A stretch of DNA of 10,721 nt from JAATFY01 sp049276515 (GTDB lineage: Bacteria; Pseudomonadota; Alphaproteobacteria; UBA9219): positions 1-10,721 of the forward strand of contig JBASWO010000103.1 in the NCBI GenBank assembly GCA_049276515.1, in the 5' to 3' direction. Position numbers and translations under genes: made by a program. The notes under the pieces are model-generated. The model worked only from the letters and a program-made list of their open reading frames with translations. It was not told the origin of the DNA and did no database searches. Each line of letters opens with the position of its first letter. The first letter of the stretch is position 1. Of the stretch, positions 1-6,090 are shown piece after piece.

Positions 1-3000
1 GCCAAAGTTGCACTCGTTATATTACTAAGATCACGCCACTCATTTTTGCGGAATTTCGTGAAATGACGACGACCTTCACGCCAAGCACGCATGATGATGC
101 CATCATTCATAATGCGTAAGGGCACCGATAGCGCATCATTCAATTTTGTCTCTTCTTGGAGAGGCCAGAAGGCCAGGTTTTCGAGCAAGAAACGCAACCG
201 CGAACATTCTTCTATAGAAAGACGCTCCCCTGATGTGACGCGCATCTTTAATCCACCCGGGAGATCATGGCCAAAAGAAGCTAGAACAAGCTTGGCCCCT
301 GCTCCATATTCGCGCGGCAAGATATCGCCTGTATAAATAACCATATCAGGAGAACATTGAATGCCATTGTCATTGGCTTTCTCAAAACGCTGGCTTTGGC
401 GTTTCAAATTTGTTTGCAGCAGCCCATTGCCAATAAAATCGATAGCATCTCTGAAGGCTGGCGAAACACGATAGAGGGTTTGAAGACCAACAATTGTAAT
501 GGACCCACCTTCAATAATAGGCGCATCCCCATAAAGTCTTTCTGCTTCATAGCTTAATTCCCGGTAAGCCTTGCTACCTGGCACAAAAACATCTGTTAAA
601 TACCTCTCGATATTTTGGGTCCCCAGCATAGCTACATGCATCTCAGCATCAGCTAAATTGTTGCCATAGGGAATGGAGCGCATTGTATCAGTTGCAATGC
701 GCGTATCTTCTTTCGGGTTATAGATACGAGGTTTGATAGCGGCACCACGGGCTGCATTGCGCGAACCTCTGTTGGCCAAAATCTTTTTAAGCTCAGCATC
801 CCAAAGAGGAAAGCGGAATAACCCTCCAACATTTTCTTTAAAATGCCCTTCGGCATAATCAGGAAATGTCTTTTTGAGTGCCGCTACAACAGCATCTTCA
901 ATAGCCGCAAATCTTTGTACAGAATCTGGTTTTTGCTCACGTTTTTGAATAGCGAGCTCTTTAGCATTATGGCTAAACAAACGCGCGGTCATACGCTTGA
1001 AGGCCTCTTTAAAAGATAGGAAATAGTAGATATCAAATCCCTGGAATGTTTCCTTTGTATGATCATGCAATCCATAGGCATTGACCATTGCTGATTGCGC
1101 GCGCCCACCACCACGACTTGTATCTGTGCTACTTTTACCTTCAAACCACTCGACTTTAATATGCAGGCCTTCAGTTTTAATGCCGTCTATTGCAAAGAGT
1201 TTGGCGATATCTGCGCTATGCTCTCCTAGAAATTCTGGTAAGTCACGGTGAATACCATAAATACCGGCACGTCCTGCGGGAGAGCCCGAGCGCCGCACAT
1301 TATCACTATGGGCGGCTTGTATTTTTATACGCAATTTTGAGACATCCCCGCCTGCCTGATCAAGAAGGTGTGTACGGTAAGCCTTTGTCTGCAGTGCCGC
1401 CATAATGGCGCGGCTCGAATTTTCTAGCGTGTCTAATTTTTCGAAGAGAGGCGATACAGGTAATGCCAAAGGTTTACCCGTTAAACCTTCAGCTAGTTTT
1501 TGTAACAAAAGAGCTTCAAGAATATTTGATGACTGCTCAAATTCAGCCAATATCATGTCCTTGATCGCATCAGGATTTTGAGCGGCCAAACGTAGACGCT
1601 GAAGTGTGTGATAGGTTATCGCCTCATCTGTCCCATAATGCCTAATAGACGCATCATCAACTGTATCCAAAAAAGATTGGGCTTTTCCTATCATCAAACA
1701 AGGCTTTGCAAGGACTGCTTCAAGCACAGCGATACGCTGCTTTTCATCTAAATTGCGATAATCAACTGTTGGCACGCCATAATCGATCAGAAAACCAATG
1801 ACTTTTGTGTATTCTTCTGACGTCTCACGTAACTCAAGAGCTCCCATATTCATTTGAAATATGCGCGCCTGATCAATCAAATTAATGAGGCGGTCTTGGG
1901 CATGCCGAGGAGAGAGTAAAAAGCTTTGCTCAAGACTTTTGACAAAATCCGCCGCAACAGTACCAAAATCCATAGGCAATGCGCTGCCAGCCAAGGCTGA
2001 GATATCATCAAATTGTGTCTGACTGAGAGGAAGATCGATTGCGCCTCGCGCATCATCAAGTCTTTGTTTAGCATCTTTTAAAACTTTCTCAGCACTTGCA
2101 AAAACATGTTGCCAGGGACCAAACCGGCCTTGTGGCAACTGAATGCCAGCACCTTCTAACTGACGTAATTCCTGCTGATATAATTGAAGAAGCCGTAACC
2201 GACGATTAACAAGACTGTAAAGTAAGTGCTCAGCCTTGATATTATCGTTTCCATCTTTATCACCCATAACCCATGACTTTGGGCGCAAGTTAAAAGCTAA
2301 GCGTAACCGCATTTCAGGCGTGTATGTATCTTCAATATCATGACGATGATTTGCGCGGCGCAGAAAAGCACCATCAAATGTTTGGCGAACACCAGGCATA
2401 TTATGAAAAATTTGAGTAAGTGCATCCGTCTCATGCTCCATCTCTTCAAAGGGCGTGAAACTACGTGGCATGCCTTTTTCATCTTCGGGCGTCAATTTCT
2501 CACGTAACCATGCCCCCATAGCTTTTCGTAGTTTTGCAATATTGTTTTGGGCAAAATCATCAGCGTGCGAGGTTAATTCACGGCCGACATCATTGACTTC
2601 ACGTAAACGCACAATAGCCGTCAAATTATCTACAATAGTTGGATGTGCCGTCAGCACCGGCTCAAAAACAACAGAATTGATGCCATCGATGGCCGCATCA
2701 ATTTTATCAAAAACGAGAACACGTTGATTTCGTGTAAGACCGCCATTACGCCGCTCGGGCATAGGCCATAACATACGCTCAAGAAAACCTGCCGCCTCTA
2801 CCTCAATGGGGATTTCGCCAAGTGGCGCCATCCTATCGCGCTTTCCACGCACAACATCCAGAACATTCTCGCGGGTGAGCAGTTTATTAGAGACCAACAT
2901 ATTGGTAAGTTTGGCATAGGCAGCTATGAGCAACGTGCGCTTAGCGGCCGATGCTGATTGATATTTCCTATACATATTCTCTGATAATTTGGTCAGCACC

Positions 3001-3257
3001 TCCTCTTGGCTCATGGCCTCAGCGTAGGCTTGATTATATGAAGCCTCGTCCAGCACACCTTCTGATGTGGTGATGTCGAACAGTTTTTTATTCTTAAGTG
3101 CTTGCTTAACAATACGCTCAATATCGTGAGCGACCTCTGTGTCACGCTGACTTAATTCATCCAGGAGAATTTGAGCATGAAAAGCAAAAACATCTGCGTA
3201 TTCCAAAGAACGCAGTGCCTGCATTGAGTTGAATGCTTTTGAACTAATAAGGCTCAT
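1..3257 (-). CDS. Divergent phosphoenolpyruvate carboxylase superfamily protein, partial (C-terminus beyond left edge)
   Basis: The minus-strand frame is open from an ATG at 3257 to the left edge, giving at least 1085 codons; bacterial PEPC is usually about 870-960 residues. Family members make oxaloacetate from PEP and bicarbonate in the cytosol. Motifs in PEPC order: VLTAHPT (His205, E. coli His138); PKSWVMGDKDGN (326-337; usually GDRDGN); PLFEKLD (Glu606, equivalent to Glu506); HSDNVR (Asp652, equivalent to Asp543; Arg655 in place of Lys546); FEGK (Glu706 and Lys708 in place of His579 and Arg581), then RGGG (Arg715, equivalent to Arg587, after a one-residue insertion); GSRNAAR (Arg833, equivalent to Arg699); MRSIPY (Arg860, equivalent to Arg713). 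E. coli numbering is from memory. An in-frame TGA lies 11 codons upstream with no ATG between, which supports this start; the Shine-Dalgarno is weak. Family assignment is firm. Conventional carboxylase activity is doubtful, so I withhold the symbol ppc. Confidence 0.85.
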   Translation of the reverse strand, partial: MSLISSKAFNSMQALRSLEYADVFAFHAQILLDELSQRDTEVAHDIERIVKQALKNKKLFDITTSEGVLDEASYNQAYAEAMSQEEVLTKLSENMYRKYQSASAAKRTLLIAAYAKLTNMLVSNKLLTRENVLDVVRGKRDRMAPLGEIPIEVEAAGFLERMLWPMPERRNGGLTRNQRVLVFDKIDAAIDGINSVVFEPVLTAHPTIVDNLTAIVRLREVNDVGRELTSHADDFAQNNIAKLRKAMGAWLREKLTPEDEKGMPRSFTPFEEMEHETDALTQIFHNMPGVRQTFDGAFLRRANHRHDIEDTYTPEMRLRLAFNLRPKSWVMGDKDGNDNIKAEHLLYSLVNRRLRLLQLYQQELRQLEGAGIQLPQGRFGPWQHVFASAEKVLKDAKQRLDDARGAIDLPLSQTQFDDISALAGSALPMDFGTVAADFVKSLEQSFLLSPRHAQDRLINLIDQARIFQMNMGALELRETSEEYTKVIGFLIDYGVPTVDYRNLDEKQRIAVLEAVLAKPCLMIGKAQSFLDTVDDASIRHYGTDEAITYHTLQRLRLAAQNPDAIKDMILAEFEQSSNILEALLLQKLAEGLTGKPLALPVSPLFEKLDTLENSSRAIMAALQTKAYRTHLLDQAGGDVSKLRIKIQAAHSDNVRRSGSPAGRAGIYGIHRDLPEFLGEHSADIAKLFAIDGIKTEGLHIKVEWFEGKSSTDTSRGGGRAQSAMVNAYGLHDHTKETFQGFDIYYFLSFKEAFKRMTARLFSHNAKELAIQKREQKPDSVQRFAAIEDAVVAALKKTFPDYAEGHFKENVGGLFRFPLWDAELKKILANRGSRNAARGAAIKPRIYNPKEDTRIATDTMRSIPYGNNLADAEMHVAMLGTQNIERYLTDVFVPGSKAYRELSYEAERLYGDAPIIEGGSITIVGLQTLYRVSPAFRDAIDFIGNGLLQTNLKRQSQRFEKANDNGIQCSPDMVIYTGDILPREYGAGAKLVLASFGHDLPGGLKMRVTSGERLSIEECSRLRFLLENLAFWPLQEETKLNDALSVPLRIMNDGIIMRAWREGRRHFTKFRKNEWRDLSNITSATL

Positions 3258-3355
3258 TCTTAATATTCTGCTTTCGTTGAAACGCCATCATTGTCGACGA
3301 CGACGCTCCAACGAGCAAGAGCCTATTTACTTACTGAAAGCCTAAAAGATTATGG
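3258..3355. other. Intergenic gap between trcR and the PEPC-like gene
   Basis: These 98 bases hold no gene. A distant inverted pair TCGTTG/CAACGA with a loop of about 29 bases and a CGA triplet run are the only structures. There is no U-tract terminator and no convincing sigma-70 promoter on the minus strand, so the PEPC-like gene may be read from upstream or through the CtrA-like site at its left border. Confidence 0.5.
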
Positions 3356-3359
3356 TTAA
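3352..3359 (-). promoter_or_regulatory. Exact CtrA half-site-like octamer
   Basis: The minus strand reads TTAACCAT, the half-site described for CtrA in Caulobacter and relatives. It overlaps the stop codon of the trcR gene and lies about 95 bases upstream of the PEPC-like start. There is no second TTAA at the 7-base spacing, so the full bipartite site is absent. A single 8-mer can occur by chance. Confidence 0.25.
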
Positions 3360-4030
3360 CCCATGCTGCGGAAGACAGCATCTGGATCAATGTCAGGCTG
3401 TTCTTGTGATCCAAGATCAACTTGCGACTGCTGGTCAGCTTCCTGTTCTTGAGCTGCTTCAGGCTTTGGGCCACCCTCTTTAGCTGCCTTCTTTTCTTCG
3501 CGTACTACACGGCGCTGGGCGCGCTTTAAAGCGCTATCCAAATCAGCTTGCTTTACCAAACCCGCCAAAACTGGGTTGTGTGGTTTGATGTTAGCTGAAT
3601 TCCAGTGCGTACGCTCACGAACCTTGCTGATTGTATCTTTCGTAGTCCCCAAAAGACGTGCCACTTGAGCATCCAGTAATTCGGGATAAGTCTTGATGAG
3701 ATACAAAATAGCATCTGGCTTGTCGGCACGTTTTGAGACTGGCGTATAGCGCGGGCCCTTAGTGCGTGTAACAGGTTGTGGCAGATCATTTTTGATCATC
3801 TTAAGGCGAGCACGAGGATCATTCTCACAACGCTTGATTTCTTCGTGCGTGAGCTGACCGCTGAGGACAGGATCCATACCATTGATGCCAATGGCAACTT
3901 CGCCGTCAGCAACAGCTTGAATTTCAAGTTTATGCAATCCGCAGAATTCGCCAATTTGCTCAAATGTGAGTGTGGTGTTTTCAACCAACCAAACGGCGGT
4001 AGCTTTAGGCATTAAAGGCATTGCGGGCAT
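3356..4030 (-). CDS. trcR: DUF1013 cell-cycle transcriptional regulator TrcR
   Basis: This 224-residue cytoplasmic protein matches the alphaproteobacterial DUF1013 family. Recognisable blocks are MPLMPKATAVWLVENT (4-19), EFCGLHKLEIQAVADGEV (28-45), a central KGPRYTPVSKR (91-101) and THWNSANIKP (141-150). A first helix-turn-helix-like segment spans about 12-45. A second, about 119-140 (DAQVARLLGTTKDTISKVRE), just precedes THWNSAN. Family members are annotated as the DNA-binding, cell-cycle-linked regulator TrcR. Residues 176-224 form a charged tail rich in Lys, Glu and Gln, probably disordered. The start ATG at 4030 has GGAG about 7 bases upstream. The gene lies 93 bases downstream of the oxidoreductase and 98 bases upstream of the PEPC-like gene, all on one strand, so partial co-transcription is possible. 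Family call is firm; DNA target is unknown. Confidence 0.9.
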   Translation of the reverse strand: MPAMPLMPKATAVWLVENTTLTFEQIGEFCGLHKLEIQAVADGEVAIGINGMDPVLSGQLTHEEIKRCENDPRARLKMIKNDLPQPVTRTKGPRYTPVSKRADKPDAILYLIKTYPELLDAQVARLLGTTKDTISKVRERTHWNSANIKPHNPVLAGLVKQADLDSALKRAQRRVVREEKKAAKEGGPKPEAAQEQEADQQSQVDLGSQEQPDIDPDAVFRSMG

Positions 4031-4053
4031 CGTTCATCTCCATACAAAACTCG

Positions 4054-4082
4054 TTTATATCCGGTCGCACGTTGCTACCGGA
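4054..4082 (-). promoter_or_regulatory. Putative trcR promoter/operator: inverted repeat abutting a -10-like box
   Basis: A perfect 6-base inverted repeat, TCCGGT at 4060-4065 and ACCGGA at 4077-4082, has an 11-base centre. On the minus strand it is followed directly by TATAAA (4059 down to 4054), about 25 bases before the trcR start. The repeat therefore occupies the -35 and spacer region, where a repressor operator or alternative sigma element would sit. It could also be a hairpin ending the upstream oxidoreductase transcript, but no U-tract follows. Rest of the gap (4083-4123): only a loose GATCC/GGATC repeat. Confidence 0.3.
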
Positions 4083-4123
4083 CGATCCTCGATTGAAAAT
4101 TTCTGGGGATCGGAAATTGCGAC

Positions 4124-5098
4124 CTAAGCAGCAACTTCAAGAACAATCTTACCAATATGAGCGCTGGATTCCATCACTTTATGCGCATCCAGTGCATTTT
4201 TTATTGGGAAACTCTTATATATCAATGGTTTGAGCTTCGATGAAATCACCCAAGGCCAGATTTGGGCATCAATTTCACGGAACAAACGGGCCTTTTCATC
4301 GGCATGTCGCCCCCTCAGGGTCGAGCCTGTGAGTGTCAGCCGTTTTTGCATAATAACGCGCATATCAGCATCAAAGGCGCTACCTTTTTGGGTGGCTATG
4401 CTGACATGTCTTCCAAAGAGAGCGAGCGCCTCTAAATTGCGAGCAACATAATCACCGCCAACCATATCGAGAATAACATCGACACCTTGTCCTTTTGTTT
4501 CACGCTTAACTACACCCACAAAATCGTCTGTTTTATAATTGATGGCCTGTTGAGCACCGAGCTTTAAGCAAGCAGCGCATTTCTCATCGCTTCCTGCAGT
4601 CACGATGACGTGTGATCCCCAAAGCTTAGCCATTTGAATAGCTGTGGTACCAATACCGCTTGATCCGCCATGAACAAGCAACGTCTCGCCTGCCTTCAAG
4701 GCCCCCGTCTCAAAAACATTAGCCCATACTGTTGCTAGACATTCAGGTAAGGCGGCGGCTTCGATCATATTGAGTGTGGTGGGAACAGGAAGGCACTGTC
4801 CTTCGGCAGCAGTTGCATATTCGGCGTATCCCCCGCCTTCAATCAGAGCACAGACTTTATCGCCTATCTTCCATTTAGAGACACTTTCACCAACAGCAAC
4901 AATAGTGCCTGAGACTTCCAAACCCATAATGATGCTGGCACCGGGTGGCGGCAGATATTTTCCTTTGCGCTGTAAAATATCAGCACGGTTAACACCGGCC
5001 GCTGCAACCTTAATCAACACCTCATGCGACTTAGGCTGAGGCGCAGATACCTCGACATAATCAAGTTCATCAGGTGATTGAATAAGAATAGCGTGCAT
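4124..5098 (-). CDS. NAD(P)H:quinone oxidoreductase, zinc-free MDR superfamily (PIG3/zeta-crystallin-like)
   Basis: This 324-residue cytoplasmic protein has the medium-chain dehydrogenase fold. The N-terminal catalytic GroES-like half carries AAAGVNRADILQRKGKY (32-48) and MGLEVSGTIVAVG (58-70). The Rossmann half begins near 138 with LLVHGGSSGIGTTAIQ (140-155), the glycine-rich nucleotide loop of quinone oxidoreductases, which usually prefers NADPH. The zinc ligands of alcohol dehydrogenases (the GHE block and the four-cysteine lobe) are absent, so this is the zinc-independent quinone reductase branch. The spacing of motifs and the length fit the PIG3/TP53I3 group. Likely reaction: NAD(P)H-dependent reduction of a quinone or enone; the physiological substrate is not visible. 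The ATG at 5098 has AGAGG about 7 bases upstream. It is divergent from the DUF1192 gene. I recall this pairing with DUF1192 and DUF1013 genes in other Alphaproteobacteria. Confidence 0.9.
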   Translation of the reverse strand: MHAILIQSPDELDYVEVSAPQPKSHEVLIKVAAAGVNRADILQRKGKYLPPPGASIIMGLEVSGTIVAVGESVSKWKIGDKVCALIEGGGYAEYATAAEGQCLPVPTTLNMIEAAALPECLATVWANVFETGALKAGETLLVHGGSSGIGTTAIQMAKLWGSHVIVTAGSDEKCAACLKLGAQQAINYKTDDFVGVVKRETKGQGVDVILDMVGGDYVARNLEALALFGRHVSIATQKGSAFDADMRVIMQKRLTLTGSTLRGRHADEKARLFREIDAQIWPWVISSKLKPLIYKSFPIKNALDAHKVMESSAHIGKIVLEVAA

Positions 5099-5107
5099 GT
5101 CTGCCTC

Positions 5108-5136
5108 TTGGCTGGAGCCTTAAGAGTATATATACT
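5108..5136 (+). promoter_or_regulatory. Putative promoter of the DUF1192 gene, predicting a leaderless mRNA
   Basis: TTGGCT (5108-5113), a 17-base spacer and TATACT (5131-5136) match the sigma-70 consensus at 4 of 6 and 5 of 6 positions. Transcription would begin 6-8 bases after the -10, at or next to the ATG at 5143. No Shine-Dalgarno is present (only gaataa lies between). The mRNA may therefore be leaderless. Confidence 0.4.
5125..5136. repeat. 12-base perfect palindrome in a divergent intergenic region
   Basis: AGTATATATACT is self-complementary and lies in the 44-base gap between the oxidoreductase and DUF1192 starts. Because it contains TATACT on both strands, it could supply a -10 element in each direction: start near 5143 on plus, and near 5118 on minus with a roughly 20-base leader containing the AGAGG site. 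No good -35 is seen for the minus direction. Confidence 0.45.
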
Positions 5137-5142
5137 GAATAA

Positions 5143-5337
5143 ATGATCAATCCTGATGAATTAGAGCCACAGCGCACCAATCTTAAGCCGCCCGATTTGC
5201 AGCAATTGTCGGTGCGCGAGCTGAATGATTATATTGTAGCCCTCAAAGCTGAGATTAAGCGCGCCGAAGATGTCATTGCTAAAAAGAGCGCTCACAAAGA
5301 TAGTATTGATGCTCTCTTTGGTGGCACCAAAAACTAA
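5143..5337 (+). CDS. DUF1192 family small coiled-coil protein
   Basis: This 64-residue acidic-basic protein fits DUF1192, a small alphaproteobacterial family of unknown function. The diagnostic core is LQQLSVRELNDYIVALKAEI (20-39), followed by a charged helix with heptad-like spacing (KRAEDVIAKKSAHKDS, 40-55) and a short FGG tail. There is no signal peptide or membrane segment, so it is probably cytoplasmic and oligomerises through the helix. No ribosome-binding site precedes the ATG, consistent with leaderless translation from the promoter at 5108-5136. Its stop overlaps by 4 bases the stop of the RHH_4 gene on the other strand. Family identity is good; no function is known to me. Confidence 0.85.
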   Translation: MINPDELEPQRTNLKPPDLQQLSVRELNDYIVALKAEIKRAEDVIAKKSAHKDSIDALFGGTKN

Positions 5338-5534
5338 CGTGCCTTCAAATTCTTTAAGACAAAGAGGCGCAAAGCGCTGGAGAGATTACCAGCCCTACCC
5401 ACATCAATTTTTGAAATTAACTGATTAAGTGAGCATTTTTCAGCTTTAGCGATACGCTTAAGCTCATCCCAAAATTCAGTTTCCAGCGAAATACTGGTGT
5501 TATGGCGCGCAATGCGAACAGAGCGTTTACGCAT
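5334..5534 (-). CDS. RHH_4 ribbon-helix-helix domain protein
   Basis: This 66-residue protein is almost entirely one domain of the RHH_4 type. A basic N-terminus and putative DNA-contacting strand (RSVRIARHNTSISLE, 4-18) lead into helix 1 (EFWDELKRIAKAE, 20-32). A turn and helix 2 follow (SLNQLISKID, 35-44), then the family signature NLSSALRLFVL (50-60). Such domains bind DNA as dimers, usually as repressors; its targets cannot be read from the sequence. The only start candidate is ATG 5534, with a weak GGA about 6 bases upstream. It is divergent from the 163-residue gene (64-base gap), so autoregulation or control of that neighbour is possible. In other Alphaproteobacteria I recall RHH_4 genes close to fumC, and here fumC is one gene away. 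Confidence 0.88.
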   Translation of the reverse strand: MRKRSVRIARHNTSISLETEFWDELKRIAKAEKCSLNQLISKIDVGRAGNLSSALRLFVLKNLKAR

Positions 5535-5564
5535 GTAAATCCGGTATTGGTTTCATAGATAAGC

Positions 5565-5590
5565 TATAATACACTGATTTTTTTTAGGGA
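5565..5590 (+). promoter_or_regulatory. -10 box and ribosome-binding site of the 163-residue gene
   Basis: A perfect TATAAT lies at 5565-5570 and AGGGA at 5586-5590, 8 bases before the ATG at 5599. No recognisable -35 occurs 16-18 bases upstream of the TATAAT, so the promoter may need an activator or may be weak. A T8-9 run lies between the two elements. The opposite strand of the -10 reads ATTATA and could serve the divergent RHH_4 gene. Confidence 0.45.
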
Positions 5591-5598
5591 ATTATATT

Positions 5599-6090
5599 AT
5601 GAGTGAGCTTGAACAAGATAATCTTATATCCTTGTGTATTGAGCTAGGAGAAATCAGCGGTACGGCTGAATATGTAACGTCTTCAAGCTTCGGCGCTGCC
5701 ATCCCTGTTCCAGCCATCAATTGGGAACATTGCTTTGACCCCAAAAACAAAGAGGCTTTTGCCATCTTTCTTCCAATTGTTCCGGGGCAAAATGACGGTG
5801 GCGCCTTTTACGATATTCGTACACCGCTCGTAAAATTTGTAATCAATAATAATCTTGAGGGCACCTTACAGGTCAATACATATCCAACCCTGCCACCCCT
5901 TACGGTACTCGCAATTAATGCCGCAGGATTAGAAGATTGCCAGGAACAGGTACGGATATTAGGCCAGCATACCGAAGCTTTTCGCTTAGCCATTGATGAA
6001 GTCTTTGAGCACGCTCTACCCGTTGATCTTGTACGTTCAGGTTTCTCACTTTTTCCCGCTCTTACAGAGCGCCCAAGCGCAAGACTTTAA
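5599..6090 (+). CDS. Conserved-looking hypothetical protein, 163 residues
   Basis: I do not recognise this protein. It is acidic, with no signal peptide and no membrane segment, so it is probably cytoplasmic. Visible features are an aromatic and proline-rich middle (IPVPAINWEHCFDPKNKEAF, 35-54; FLPIVPGQNDGGAFYDIRTP, 57-76), alternating hydrophobic stretches suggestive of beta strands (VKFVINNNLEGTLQVNTYP, 78-96), and a helical C-terminal part (about 112-146). Two cysteines (13 and 46) and a third near 114 form no metal motif. Coding status is well supported by a TATAAT box, an AGGGA ribosome-binding site at 8 bases, and codon use like the neighbours. The stop overlaps the fumC stop by 4 bases. 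It is divergent from the RHH_4 gene, which is the best contextual hint to its regulation. Confidence 0.8.
   Translation: MSELEQDNLISLCIELGEISGTAEYVTSSSFGAAIPVPAINWEHCFDPKNKEAFAIFLPIVPGQNDGGAFYDIRTPLVKFVINNNLEGTLQVNTYPTLPPLTVLAINAAGLEDCQEQVRILGQHTEAFRLAIDEVFEHALPVDLVRSGFSLFPALTERPSARL

Noticed and set aside
91..3200. Several open frames of 60-90 codons on the plus strand and in other minus frames inside the PEPC-like region
   Set aside because: They lie wholly within one continuous minus-strand frame of at least 1085 codons bearing family motifs, lack ribosome-binding sites, and have compositions expected of shadow frames.
3273..3315. Inverted pair TCGTTG/CAACGA in the trcR to PEPC-like gap as a terminator
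   Set aside because: The stem is 6 bases with a loop of about 29 and no U-tract follows on the minus strand, so it is not a credible intrinsic terminator.
4084..4111. GATCC/GGATC pair enclosing GAAAATTTC downstream of the oxidoreductase
   Set aside because: The arms are 5 bases with a long AT-rich centre, which is expected by chance in a 93-base gap.
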